A stretch of DNA of 64,000 bases from Streptomyces sp. 846.5 (GCF_004365705.1 NZ_SOBN01000001.1:2124555-2188554), one strand, 5' to 3'. Shown: positions 1 to 8,770, numbered from the stretch's first letter. The notes: generated by a model from the sequence alone, not told the origin. A program made the numbers and translations.

Positions 1-375
<375 letters not shown>

Positions 376-389
376 CCGCAGGGCACGTC

Positions 390-423
390 GCAGGGGTGCG
401 CGAGGCGACTCGCGCACCCCTGC
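390..423. terminator. Bidirectional terminator between serB and sixA
   Basis: A perfect 15-bp stem (390-404 with 409-423) around a 4-base loop lies between two converging stop codons. There is no long U-tract, as is usual for such terminators in high-GC actinomycetes. Confidence 0.75.
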
Positions 424-429
424 CTTGGG

Positions 430-951
430 TCAGTCCTTGGGCGACCAGAAGGTGGTGAGGTGGGCCACCCCGGGCTCGACGGCCTTCCAGGGCGTGTCGA
501 GGGTGAGCACGGCGACGGCGGAGGTCGGGAACCCGCTGCTGCGCAGCCGGGTCAGGGTGTCGCCCTCGAAGCCGCCGGTGAGGACCTCGGTCAGGCCCTG
601 CACGCCCGGGTTGTGGCCGACCAGCAGGACGGTCCGGACCTCCTCGGGGACCAGTTCCTGCATGACCTCGATCAGCCGGCCCGGGCTCGCCTCGTAGAGG
701 CGCTCCTCGTAGACCGTTCTGGGCCGGGTCGGAAGCTCGTGGGCGAACAGCTTCCAGGTCTCCCTGGTGCGCTCGGAGGTGGAGCACAGGGCCAGGTCGG
801 GGATGATGCCGGTGCCGGCGAGCCAGCGTCCGGCGACGGGTGCGTCCTTGCGGCCGCGGTCGGCCAGCGGCCGCTCGTGGTCGGGCACGGCGGGCCAGTC
901 GGCCTTGGCGTGCCGGAGGACGATGATCCTGCGGGACGAATCGACGCTCAT
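430..951 (-). CDS. SixA-type histidine phosphatase
   Basis: A 173-residue member of the histidine phosphatase (phosphoglycerate mutase-like) superfamily. The RHAK motif at residues 13-16 holds the catalytic phospho-accepting histidine; the second histidine is in the VGHNPG segment near residue 120. The closest named relatives are SixA proteins, which dephosphorylate phosphohistidine in signalling proteins in Escherichia coli. The substrate in actinomycetes is not known, so the name describes the fold. The ATG at 951 was chosen because homologues begin MSxD just before the first strand; an upstream in-frame GTG would add 17 unlike residues. Confidence 0.85.
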   Translation of the reverse strand: MSVDSSRRIIVLRHAKADWPAVPDHERPLADRGRKDAPVAGRWLAGTGIIPDLALCSTSERTRETWKLFAHELPTRPRTVYEERLYEASPGRLIEVMQELVPEEVRTVLLVGHNPGVQGLTEVLTGGFEGDTLTRLRSSGFPTSAVAVLTLDTPWKAVEPGVAHLTTFWSPKD

Positions 952-1003
952 ACCTGCCAGCTTCCCAGAATTCGCGGAGCCGGGTACTGGGAGCGGGACC
1001 AAG

Positions 1004-1126
1004 TCAGCCCATTGTGGTGGCGAAGGAGGCGATGACGCCGATCACCACGAGGATGGCGAGGATCAGGCCGAACATCTGCAGCAGCTTCTTGTTGCCGCCG
1101 GTGGGATTGGGTTCGAGAACGGGCAT
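1004..1126 (-). CDS. Small single-span membrane protein, SGM_5486 family
   Basis: A 40-residue protein starting MPVLEPNPTGGNKK and continuing as one hydrophobic helix (about residues 17-38, rich in I, L and V) before the stop. The PNP-GGNKK head followed by a single membrane span matches the short actinomycete family called SGM_5486 transporter-associated protein. Its function is not established; the 'transporter' label comes from being next to transporter genes, and an MFS gene does lie 51 bases upstream here. It is easily missed because of its length. Codon choice is strongly GC3, supporting real coding. Confidence 0.75.
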   Translation of the reverse strand: MPVLEPNPTGGNKKLLQMFGLILAILVVIGVIASFATTMG

Positions 1127-1177
1127 GCGACGAGTCTGCCACCGGGTTTTGGATGAGAAGCAGGGGGGTCGTCCCTC

Positions 1178-2478
1178 TTACCCGTGGATCTCGTCCTCGA
1201 TCTGACGCGGACGGGCCGCCCGGCGGCCGACCAGGGCCTGGATCGACATCAGCACCGCGAGGAAGGCCAGCGGCCCGTACCAGCCGTGCTCGTGCTGGTA
1301 GAGGACGCCGATCAGGATCGGTCCTGGCACCGAGATCAGATAGCCGACGCCCTGGGTGAGGAGGAGAGGCGGGTCACGCCCTCCCCGGTCCGGGCGCGCA
1401 GGCCGATCATGGTCAGGGTGAGCGGGAAGGCGCAGTTGGCGAACCCGGCGAGCAGCGCCCAGATCCAGGGAGCGGCCGCCGGGGCGAACGCCAGCCCGGC
1501 GTAGGCGGCCAGGCCGGCTGCGGACAGGATGACCACGATGGCGCCCTGGTCGGGGCGGCGTACGGCGTAGGCCGGGATGACGAAGGCCAGCGGGGCGCTG
1601 ACGGCCATGGAGACCGCGAGCAGCAGCCCGGACTCGGAGGCCGAGATCCCGGCGTCCTGGAAGATCTGTGGCAGCCAGCCCAGGGTGGCGTAGGCGGCGG
1701 TGGCCTGCAGGCCGAAGAAGACGGCGAGGGCCCAGGCGGTGCGGCTGCGGGTGATCTCTCCCCGAGCTCTTCGAGCAGGGGATACCCCATGCTTGGCCGG
1801 GGCGGGCGCGGCAGGGGCCGGGACGGCGCCGGAGCCGGCCCGGTCGCGGCGGGTGAGCGCGAGCTGGGCCAGCCAGACCGCCAGGGCGACGGCCGCGGTG
1901 AGCGACCAGACGCCGAGGCCGACCCGCCAGCTGCCGCCCAGCGCCTTGGTCAGCGGGACTGCGACGGCGGCCGCCGCGGAGGTGCCGAGGGCCAGCGACA
2001 TCGAGTAGAGCCCGGTGATCGGCCCCACCCGGTCCGGGAAGTAGCGCTTCACCAGCACCGGCATCAGCACGTTGGAGACCGCGATGCCGCCCAGGGCCAG
2101 GGCGCTGAGCAGCAGGAACAGCGCGCTGTTCGGGGCGATCGCACGGGCGGCCAGACCGAGCGTGATGGCGCCCATGCCGGCGCAGACGGTGGCGGCGGGA
2201 CCGATCCGGCGGGCCAGGGTGGGCGCCAGCAGGCCGAACAGGGCGAAGCAGAGCGAGGGCAGCGCGGTCAGGATGCCGGCGACGGCCGCGCTCATCCCCA
2301 GCGTGCTGCGGACCTGGTCCAGCATCGGCCCTAGGGCGGCGACGGCCGGGCGCAGGTTGAAGGCGGCCACCGCGATGGCGACGATGAGCAGCAGACGGGC
2401 GCGCCGAGGGGTGAGGATCGGCAGCGGCCGGTGGGTGGTGGAAGGCGGCGTGGGTGCGGTGGTCTCAGCGGCAGGCAT
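1178..2478 (-). pseudogene. CynX/NimT-type MFS transporter, frameshifted near its C-terminus
   Basis: A major facilitator of the CynX/NimT group (cyanate/2-nitroimidazole transporter-like; the substrate cannot be told from sequence) with 10-11 visible membrane segments from residue 29 on. The first frame ends at 1336 in an unlike tail (LSSSPRASAI). The expected ending, including YLISVPGPILIGVLY and a last membrane span, continues in another frame to a stop at 1178. Adding one base at about 1358-1360 would join them into a 433-residue protein of normal length. Either the gene is recently broken or the sequence has a one-base error. The middle loop also carries an inserted palindromic element. 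It is divergent from the GntR gene, which probably controls it. Confidence 0.75.
1756..1790. repeat. Palindromic element inside the MFS coding region
   Basis: The stretch contains CCCC-GAGCTCTTCGAGC-A-GGGG followed by TACCCC, with nested short inverted repeats (GCTC/GAGC and CCCC/GGGG). It resembles a palindrome commonly found between genes in Streptomyces. Here it keeps the frame and encodes KHGVSPARRARGE in the long loop between the two halves of the transporter. Confidence 0.45.
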
Positions 2479-2482
2479 GGAA

Positions 2483-2499
2483 CCATCATAGAATGATGG
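2483..2499. promoter_or_regulatory. Probable GntR operator between divergent MFS and regulator genes
   Basis: A 7-bp inverted repeat, CCATCAT-AGA-ATGATGG, starts 5 bases upstream of the transporter start codon. A second copy of its right half, ATGATGGGAT, is at 2532-2541 and matches 2493-2502 base for base, 39 bp away. Inverted repeats of this size are typical GntR-family operators. The placement lets one protein act on both divergent promoters. Binding is inferred. Confidence 0.5.
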
Positions 2500-2570
2500 G
2501 ATGACTTAGTTTTGCGCAGCGCGGGAGCGCGATGATGGGATCACTGCACAACCCTCGACAAGGAGAGTCC

Positions 2571-3248
2571 ATGGCACTGACCTCGCCCCGGCGTGAGCCG
2601 CTGGCCGACCAGGTGATCGCGCAGCTGCGGATCCAGATCACCTCGGGCGAGTGGCCGGTGGGCTCCCGCATCCCCACCGAAGTCGAGCTGGTCGAACAGC
2701 TGGGCGTGGCCCGCAACACGGTCCGCGAGGCGGTGCGGGCGCTGGCGCACAACGGGCTGCTGGACATCCGGCAGGGCTCGGGGACCTATGTGCTGGCGAC
2801 GAGCGAGCTGGCCGGGGTGATGCACCGGCGGTTCGCGGACGCGGAGCAGGAGCAGGTCGCCGAGCTGCGGGCGACGCTGGAGTCCTCGGCGGCACGGCTG
2901 GCCGCGGGGCGGCGGACCGAGCGGGACCTGGAGCTGCTGGATCTCGCCAGCGAGCGGCGGGAGGAGGCCTGGCGGGGCGGGGACGCCGAGTCCTTCGTCC
3001 AGGCCGACGCGGCGTTCCACCAGGCGGTGGTGGCCGCCAGCCACAACGAGGTGCTGGCCGCGCTCTACGCGGACCTGGGCGAGGTGCTGCGGACGCACCT
3101 GCGGAACGACGTGGGGCCGGTGCTGGCCGCGGAGCGGTACGTCCCGCACGGTGACATCGTCGAGGCGATCAGGTTGCGGGACGGGGCAAGGGCGGCGGAG
3201 CGGGCGGCCTGGGTGGTGGGGCGGTGCAGCGTTGACGAGGGAACCTGA
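2571..3248 (+). CDS. GntR-family transcriptional regulator, FadR/FCD subfamily
   Basis: A 225-residue regulator with an N-terminal winged helix (residues 8-75; VEQLGVARNTVREAVRALAHNG is the recognition region, and the wing has the usual LDIRQGSGTYV) and a helical FCD effector domain after residue 85. The FCD metal/ligand residues appear in FHQAVV and in the later H of VPHGDI. The ATG at 2571 is preceded by AAGGAG at a good distance; an upstream in-frame ATG at 2532 lies inside the candidate operator and was rejected. Its position back-to-back with the broken MFS transporter suggests it regulates that transporter and itself. The effector is unknown. Confidence 0.85.
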   Translation: MALTSPRREPLADQVIAQLRIQITSGEWPVGSRIPTEVELVEQLGVARNTVREAVRALAHNGLLDIRQGSGTYVLATSELAGVMHRRFADAEQEQVAELRATLESSAARLAAGRRTERDLELLDLASERREEAWRGGDAESFVQADAAFHQAVVAASHNEVLAALYADLGEVLRTHLRNDVGPVLAAERYVPHGDIVEAIRLRDGARAAERAAWVVGRCSVDEGT

Positions 3249-3298
3249 TGGGGGCGCGGGGGCTGTTTGGGCAACCGTGCACCTTGGTGGGTGGTTGG

Positions 3299-3329
3299 TC
3301 GCGCAGTTCCCCGCGCCCCTACGGGGCGC
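3299..3329. repeat. Dispersed GCGCAGTTCCCCGCG element with hairpin
   Basis: Copy A of a family seen four times in this window. The shared 22-base core is at 3299-3320, followed by a 7-bp stem (3313-3319 with 3323-3329). It lies between the converging GntR and fabI stop codons and touches the fabI stop, so it probably serves as a terminator for both. Confidence 0.6.
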
Positions 3330-4096
3330 TAGGCGCCGATGGCGTGGAGGCCGCCGTCTACGTGGACGATCTCGCCGGTGGTCTTGGGGAACCAGTCCGA
3401 GAGCAGGGCGACCACGCCGCGGCCGGCCGGCTCGGGGTCGGTGACGTCCCAGGGCAGCGGGGAGCGGCCGTTCCAGGTGTCGGCCAGGGTGTCGAAGCCG
3501 GGGATCGACTTGGCGGCCATCGACTTGAGCGGACCGGCCGAGACCAGGTTGCAGCGGACGTTCTGCTTGCCGAGGTCGCGGGCCAGGTAGCGGGAGGTGG
3601 CCTCCAGCGCGGCCTTCGCCGGGCCCATCCAGTCGTACTGCGGCCAGGCGATGGTGGCGTCGAAGGTCAGGCCGACGACCGAGCCGCCTTCCTCCATCAG
3701 CGGCAGGCAGGCCATCGTCAGCGACTTCAGCGAGAACGCCGAGACGTGCACGGCGGTGGCCACGGACTCCCACGGGGTGTTGAGGAAGTTGCCGCCGAGG
3801 GCGTCCTGCGGGGCGAAGCCGATGGAGTGGACCACTCCGTCCAGGCCGCCCAACTCCTCGCGGACCTTCTCGGCCAGCCCGTCCAGGTGCTCCGCGTTGG
3901 TGACGTCCAGCTCCAGCACCTTGCAGGGCTTGGGCAGCTTCTTGGCGATGCGCTCGGTCAGGCTGGGGCGGGGGAAGGCGGTGAGGATGATCTCCGCGCC
4001 CTGCTCCTGGGCCAGCTTGGCCACCTGGAATGCGATGGAGGTCTCCAACAGCACGCCGGTGACGAGGATGCGCTTGCCTTCGAGGATTCCACTCAT
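3329..4096 (-). CDS. fabI: Enoyl-[acyl-carrier-protein] reductase (NADH), FabI
   Basis: A 255-residue FabI, the enzyme that reduces trans-2-enoyl-ACP in the last step of each fatty-acid elongation cycle. The FabI-type Tyr-x6-Lys pair is Y154 and K161 (YDWMGPAK). The modified nucleotide-binding start VTGVLLETSIAF at residues 12-23 and the dinucleotide end IVHVDGGLHAIGA are typical, and the length is normal. It starts 5 bases after the fabG stop, so the two are co-transcribed in the fabG-fabI order known from streptomycetes. Members of this family are the targets of triclosan and isoniazid-type inhibitors. Confidence 0.95.
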   Translation of the reverse strand: MSGILEGKRILVTGVLLETSIAFQVAKLAQEQGAEIILTAFPRPSLTERIAKKLPKPCKVLELDVTNAEHLDGLAEKVREELGGLDGVVHSIGFAPQDALGGNFLNTPWESVATAVHVSAFSLKSLTMACLPLMEEGGSVVGLTFDATIAWPQYDWMGPAKAALEATSRYLARDLGKQNVRCNLVSAGPLKSMAAKSIPGFDTLADTWNGRSPLPWDVTDPEPAGRGVVALLSDWFPKTTGEIVHVDGGLHAIGA

Positions 4097-4101
4097 GTCG
4101 G

Positions 4102-4806
4102 TCAGTGACCCATGCCCAATCCGCCGTCGACGGGAATGACGGCTCCGGTGATGTACGCGGCCTCGTCGGAGGAGAGGAAGCGGACGGTGGACGCGATCTC
4201 GGACGGATCCGCGTAACGGCCCAGCGGCACGCCCGCGACGATCTCGGCCCGGCGCTCGTCGCTGAGCACCGAGGTCATGTCGGTGTCGACAAACCCGGGG
4301 GCGACCACATTGACGGTGATGTTGCGCGGGCCCAGCTCGCGCGCCAGCGAGCGGGCGAAGCCGACCAGGCCGGCCTTGGAGGCGGCGTAGTTGGCCTGGC
4401 CCGGAGATCCTGTCAGGCCGACGACCGAGGAGATCAGCACGACACGGCCCTTGCGGGCCCGCATCATCAGCTTGGTGGCGCGCTTCACGACGCGGAACGC
4501 GCCGGTCAGGTTGGTGTCCAGGACCGAGGTGAAGTCCTCCTCGGTCATGCGCAGCAGCAGCACGTCCTTGGTGACGCCGGCGTTGGCGATCAGGACCTCG
4601 ACGGGGCCGTGCTCCGCCTCGACCTCCTTGAACGCCTGGTCGACCTGCTCGGCGTCGGTGATGTCGCACTTGACCCCGAAGAGGCCCTCCGGGGGTTCAC
4701 CGGAGCGGTAGGTGACGGCGACCTTGTCGCCCGCCTCGGCGAAGGCTCGGGCGATGGCGAGGCCGATGCCCCGGTTGCCTCCGGTGACGAGAACCGAGCG
4801 GCTCAA
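4102..4806 (-). CDS. fabG: 3-oxoacyl-[acyl-carrier-protein] reductase FabG
   Basis: A 234-residue short-chain dehydrogenase that reduces 3-oxoacyl-ACP with NADPH. The cofactor motif TGGNRGIG is at residues 8-15, NAG at about 75-77, and the catalytic Ser-Tyr-Lys are S126/127, Y140 and K144. The start is taken as the TTG at 4806, giving MSRSVLVTGG and the family's usual length. An AGGAGAGAGAGG stretch lies just upstream, while longer in-frame starts add residues unlike any FabG. It forms a two-gene operon with fabI. Confidence 0.93.
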   Translation of the reverse strand: MSRSVLVTGGNRGIGLAIARAFAEAGDKVAVTYRSGEPPEGLFGVKCDITDAEQVDQAFKEVEAEHGPVEVLIANAGVTKDVLLLRMTEEDFTSVLDTNLTGAFRVVKRATKLMMRARKGRVVLISSVVGLTGSPGQANYAASKAGLVGFARSLARELGPRNITVNVVAPGFVDTDMTSVLSDERRAEIVAGVPLGRYADPSEIASTVRFLSSDEAAYITGAVIPVDGGLGMGH

Positions 4807-4990
4807 CGGTCCACCTCTCTCTCCTGGGTGACAGCTACTGGCAGAAACAGCCAACGCATGAGTACGCAGGCCTACGCATGGCGACGCTATCCGCAGAGGA
4901 CACAGGCAGGCGAATCGGCGCCCGACAGTGGAACCGGCCCTCAGCTGTGGGTTTCCCACAGTGGGGTGCAACATGGCAGCCGGACAACGG

Positions 4991-5024
4991 CAGAAGGCCC
5001 GGCACCTGGGTGCCGGACCTTCTG
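4991..5024 (-). terminator. Terminator of the tRNA-fMet transcript
   Basis: A hairpin with arms CAGAAGG/CCTTCTG and CCGGCACC/GGTGCCGG, 4991-5024, starts 9 bases beyond the tRNA discriminator base on the same strand. It probably ends the tRNA transcript before the fabG promoter. Confidence 0.65.
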
Positions 5025-5033
5025 TCGTGCGAG

Positions 5034-5107
5034 TAGCGGGGACAGGATTTGAACCTGCGACCTCTGGGTTATGAGCCCAGCGAGCTACCGAGCTGCTCCA
5101 CCCCGCG
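5034..5107 (-). tRNA. Initiator tRNA-Met (anticodon CAT)
   Basis: Read on the minus strand, the sequence starts CGCGGGGTGGAGCAG and folds as a complete cloverleaf: D-arm GAGCAGCTCGGTAGCTC, anticodon stem-loop TGGGCTCATAACCCA, and T-arm GCAGGTTCAAATCCTGT. Three consecutive G:C pairs flank the anticodon loop and position 1 (C) does not pair with position 72. Both mark initiator tRNA. CCA is not encoded; the gene is followed by CTC. Confidence 0.95.
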
Positions 5108-5210
5108 TCGTTGTGTCCACACCGTACCCCGGCCGCGCCGGTAAAAGCGAATGGGTATCGGCGGAGGTAGGGCAGGATGCCAGGCGAGACCCATCATCTG
5201 GAGGAGCTTG

Positions 5211-6743
5211 ATGACGGACACATCACCGTCCCTCGATCCCACCTTCCTGGCGCTGCCGCTGCGCGCGCTGGCCGCCGCGGCGCTGGCGCGGGCCGGCGAG
5301 CTCGGTGCGAGCCACGCCGACTTCCGGCTGGAGCGGGTGCGCAGCGCGTCCTGGCGGCTGCGGGACGCGCGGCCGGCCGGGACCTCGGACACGCTGCAGC
5401 TCGGCTTCGCCGTGCGGGTGGTCCTGGGCGGCGCCTGGGGCTTCGCGGCCGGGGTGGACCTGACCCCGTCGGCCGCGGCGCGGGTCGCCGAGCAGGCCGT
5501 GGCGATGGCCAGGCTCTCGGCCGGCATCGGCGCCGCCTCCGGCACCGAGGACCTGGTGGAGCTGGCCGAGGAGCCGGTGTACCCGGACGCGACCTGGGTC
5601 TCCTCGTACGAGGTCAACCCCTTCGAGGTCTCGGACGCGGAGAAGACCGCGCTGCTCGCCGACTGGAGCAGCCGGCTGCTGGGCGCCGAGGGCGTGTCCC
5701 ATGTGACGGCATCACTGCTGGCCGTGCAGGAGAACAAGTTCTACGCCGACAGCGCCGGGACGGTCACCACCCAGCAGCGGATCCGGCTGAACCCGGAGCT
5801 GGAGGCGGTCTCGGTGGACGACGCCACCGGCGCCTTCGACTCGATGCGGACCCTGGCTCCGCCGGTCGGCCGGGGCTGGGAGTACCTGCAGGGCAAGGGC
5901 TGGGACTGGGAGTACGAGCTGGCGGAGCTGCCGGTGCTGCTGGCCGAGAAGATGAAGGCGCCGAGCGTCGAGGCCGGGCGCTACGACCTGGTGATCGACC
6001 CGACCAACCTGTGGCTGACGATCCATGAGTCGATCGGCCACGCCACCGAGCTGGACCGGGCGCTGGGCTACGAGGCCGCCTACGCCGGGACCTCGTTCGC
6101 GACCTTCGACAAGCTCGGCAGCCTGCGCTACGGCTCCGACGTCATGCACGTCACCGGGGACCGCACCGCCGAACACGGCCTGTCCACCATCGGCTACGAC
6201 GACGAGGGCGTGCGGACGCAGTCCTGGGACCTGGTCAAGGACGGCACCCTGGTCGGCTACCAGCTCGACCGGCGGATGGCGAGGCTCAAGGGCCTGGGCC
6301 GCTCCAACGGCTGCGCCTTCGCCGACTCCCCCGGCCATGTGCCGGTGCAGCGGATGGCGAACGTGTCGCTGCGGCCGGCCGCCGACGGCCCGGACACCGC
6401 CGGGCTGATCGCCGGCGTCGAGGACGGCATCTACATCGCCGGGGACCGCTCCTGGTCCATCGACATGCAGCGCTACAACTTCCAGTTCACCGGGCAGCGG
6501 GCCTACCGGATCCGGGGCGGACGGCTGGCCGGGCAGGTCAAGGACTTCGCCTACCAGGCCACCACCACCGACTTCTGGGGCTCGATGGAGGCCGTCGGCG
6601 GCCCGCAGACCTACCGGCTCGGCGGCGCCTTCAACTGCGGGAAGGCGCAGCCGGGCCAGGTCGCGGCGGTGTCGCACGGCTGCCCCTCGGCGCTGTTCCG
6701 CTCCGTCAACATTCTCAACACGCAGCAGGAAGCGGGTCGCTGA
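5211..6743 (+). CDS. tldD: TldD-type metalloprotease subunit
   Basis: A 510-residue member of the TldD/PmbA (peptidase U62) family. The zinc motif HESIGH, at about residues 272-277, identifies it as the catalytic TldD-type partner. In bacteria TldD and TldE form a dimer with a central channel that degrades unfolded peptides, and it has been shown to mature some ribosomal peptides and to process CcdA. The start at 5211 has GAGGAG 5 bases upstream. The stop overlaps the ATG of the next gene by one base, so equal amounts of the two subunits are likely. Confidence 0.9.
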   Translation: MTDTSPSLDPTFLALPLRALAAAALARAGELGASHADFRLERVRSASWRLRDARPAGTSDTLQLGFAVRVVLGGAWGFAAGVDLTPSAAARVAEQAVAMARLSAGIGAASGTEDLVELAEEPVYPDATWVSSYEVNPFEVSDAEKTALLADWSSRLLGAEGVSHVTASLLAVQENKFYADSAGTVTTQQRIRLNPELEAVSVDDATGAFDSMRTLAPPVGRGWEYLQGKGWDWEYELAELPVLLAEKMKAPSVEAGRYDLVIDPTNLWLTIHESIGHATELDRALGYEAAYAGTSFATFDKLGSLRYGSDVMHVTGDRTAEHGLSTIGYDDEGVRTQSWDLVKDGTLVGYQLDRRMARLKGLGRSNGCAFADSPGHVPVQRMANVSLRPAADGPDTAGLIAGVEDGIYIAGDRSWSIDMQRYNFQFTGQRAYRIRGGRLAGQVKDFAYQATTTDFWGSMEAVGGPQTYRLGGAFNCGKAQPGQVAAVSHGCPSALFRSVNILNTQQEAGR

Positions 6744-8128
6744 TGTCTTCTCCTTCGGAGCTGGTCGAGCGGGCGCTGGAACTCTCGCGCACCGACGGCT
6801 GCGTCGTCATCGCCGACGAGGAGTCCGACGCCAATCTGCGCTGGGCCGGGAACGCGCTGACCACCAACGGGGTGACCCGGGGCCGGACGCTGACCGTGAT
6901 CGCCACGGTGGACGGCAGCGAGGGCACCGCCTCGGGGGTGGTCTCCCGCGAGGCGGTGACCGCGGACGAGCTGGAGTCGCTGGTGCGGGCGGCCGAGGCG
7001 GCGGCCCGCGAGGCGGGCCCGGCCGAGGACGCCCAGCCGCTGGTGCGGCCGAGCGGTCCGGCCTCGGCCGACTTCACCGCGGAGCCCGCCGAGACCGGCG
7101 TGGACGTCTTCGCGGCCTTCGCCCCGGCGCTGGGCGAGGCCTTCGCGCGGGCGCGCAAGAGCGGCCGGCTGCTGTACGGCTTCGCCAACCACTCGGTCAC
7201 CTCGACCTACCTGGGCAGCTCCACCGGCCTGCGGCTGCGGCACGACCAGCCGACCGGCACGGTCGAGCTCAACGCCAAGACCGCGGACCTGTCCGGCTCG
7301 GCCTGGGCCGGCGCGGCCACCCGGGACTTCACCGACGTGGACCCGGCCGCGTTGGAGGAGCAGCTGGCCCAGCGGCTGGTCTGGGGCGAGCGCCGCATCG
7401 ACCTGCCGGCCGGACGCTACGAGACGCTGCTGCCGCCCTCGGCCCTGGCCGATCTGCTGATCTACCTGAGCTGGTCGGCCGGCGGCCGGGACGCGGCGGA
7501 GGGCCGTACCGTCTTCTCCAAGCCGGGCGGAGGAACCAGGATCGGCGACCGACTGGCCCGGCTGCCGCTGACGCTGCGCAGCGACCCGGCCTACCCGGGC
7601 CTGGAGTCGGCCCCGTTCGTGATCACCCACTCCTCCGGCGGGGACTCCTCGGCCTTCGACAACGGGCTGCCGATCGAGCCGACGGACTGGATCAGGGACG
7701 GCGAGCTGGCCAACCTGCTGACGACCCGTCACTCGGCGGGCCTGACCGGGCTGCCGGTGCGTCCCGGTCCTGACAACCTCATCGTCGATACCGGCGGCAC
7801 CGCCTCGATGGAGGAGATGGTCGCCCGCACCGAGCGCGGGCTGCTGCTGACCTGCCTCTGGTACATCCGCGAGGTGGACCCGGCGACGCTGCTGCTCACC
7901 GGGCTCACCCGGGACGGCGTCTATCTGGTGGAGAACGGCGAGGTCACCGGTGCGGTCAACAACTTCCGCTTCAACGAGTCGCCGGTGGACCTGCTGGGCC
8001 GGATCACCGAGGCCGGACGGACCGAGCGCTGCCTGCCGCGCGAGTGGGCCGACTGGTTCACCCGGGCCGCGATGCCGCCGGTCCGGGTGGCCGACTTCAA
8101 CATGAGTTCGGTGAGCCAGGCGTCCTGA
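6743..8128 (+). CDS. PmbA/TldE-type partner of TldD
   Basis: A 461-residue TldD/PmbA-family protein without the HExxxH zinc motif, as expected of the TldE/PmbA half of the heterodimer. The family's C-terminal half is recognisable from VITHSSGGDSSAFDNGLP, then LTTRHSAG and NLIVDTGG. It is translationally coupled to tldD (stop and start share one base). It probably forms the non-catalytic wall of the protease channel. Confidence 0.88.
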   Translation: MSSPSELVERALELSRTDGCVVIADEESDANLRWAGNALTTNGVTRGRTLTVIATVDGSEGTASGVVSREAVTADELESLVRAAEAAAREAGPAEDAQPLVRPSGPASADFTAEPAETGVDVFAAFAPALGEAFARARKSGRLLYGFANHSVTSTYLGSSTGLRLRHDQPTGTVELNAKTADLSGSAWAGAATRDFTDVDPAALEEQLAQRLVWGERRIDLPAGRYETLLPPSALADLLIYLSWSAGGRDAAEGRTVFSKPGGGTRIGDRLARLPLTLRSDPAYPGLESAPFVITHSSGGDSSAFDNGLPIEPTDWIRDGELANLLTTRHSAGLTGLPVRPGPDNLIVDTGGTASMEEMVARTERGLLLTCLWYIREVDPATLLLTGLTRDGVYLVENGEVTGAVNNFRFNESPVDLLGRITEAGRTERCLPREWADWFTRAAMPPVRVADFNMSSVSQAS

Positions 8129-8238
8129 CGGGCCGCTGGGACGGCCGGGGCGGCCGGTGGGGGGATCCTGGGAATCTCCTCCAGAAACCGGGTGCCCCGG
8201 CCACGATGCGGCACGTGGCGCGGCGTACCGTGACGGGC

Positions 8239-8586
8239 ATGGGGAAGTCCAAGGGCAAGGTCGAGGTCGTACGGATCACCGGGGCTCGTTCGAGCCTCAC
8301 CGAGGACGTGCGCGGGCGGCAGCGTCGCTACATGATCGCCATGGCGGTGCGCACGCTCTGCGTGATCCTGGCCGTGGTGCTCTGGAAGGAGTCCCGGATC
8401 GTCGCGATCATCGCGCTGGTCGGCGGGATATTCATCCCCTACCTCGCCGTGGTGGTCGCCAACGCCGGTCGTGAGAACTCCCCCAACATGCCGGACACCT
8501 TCATCGGCCACCAGCCGCAGCCGATGCTGGAACCGGGCGCTGCCGCGCCGGCGCCGACCCCGACCGCGGCGCCGCCGGCGAGCTGA
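8239..8586 (+). CDS. DUF3099 family membrane protein
   Basis: A 115-residue protein with a conserved head (VVRITGARSSLTEDVRGRQ, residues 9-27), two close hydrophobic spans (about 32-50 and 54-74), the segment VANAGRENSPNMPDTF and a proline/alanine-rich tail. This arrangement is the actinobacterial DUF3099 family, whose function is unknown. The ATG at 8239 follows a weak upstream site; in-frame starts at 8230 (GTG) and 8206 (ATG) are possible. Confidence 0.8.
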   Translation: MGKSKGKVEVVRITGARSSLTEDVRGRQRRYMIAMAVRTLCVILAVVLWKESRIVAIIALVGGIFIPYLAVVVANAGRENSPNMPDTFIGHQPQPMLEPGAAAPAPTPTAAPPAS

Positions 8587-8673
8587 CTCACAGGGTTCTG
8601 TCAGGCTCCTTCCAGCCTGCTGAGATTTTCTCGTTTCCCCCTCTCAGGGCCCGTTTGCGCATGCAATACTGCA

Positions 8674-8747
8674 CACGCGTTCCGGACTCGTACCGGAACC
8701 GACGGACCGATGCCGGGCAGCTCCCCCCGTGGCTGCCCGGCATCTCC
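8674..8747 (+). ncRNA. 6C-type small RNA candidate
   Basis: Two consecutive stem-loops lie between converging genes. The first is GTTCCGG/CCGGAAC (8679-8685 with 8693-8699). The second is a perfect 13-bp stem (8709-8721 with 8732-8744) whose 10-base loop contains six consecutive cytosines (TCCCCCCGTG). A C6 loop on a long GC stem is the hallmark of the actinobacterial 6C RNA family. The first loop lacks the C-run I would expect, and no convincing promoter was seen. The strand is chosen because the C-run is on plus. It could also simply be a terminator for DUF3099. Confidence 0.6.
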
Positions 8748-8770
8748 ATGTGGTCAACGGCGGTACGCCG

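Noticed and set aside
948-1142. Minus-strand open frame of 64 codons over the small SGM_5486-type gene
   Set aside because: Arg/His-rich product in the wrong frame; the 40-residue membrane protein in the other minus-strand frame is convincing.
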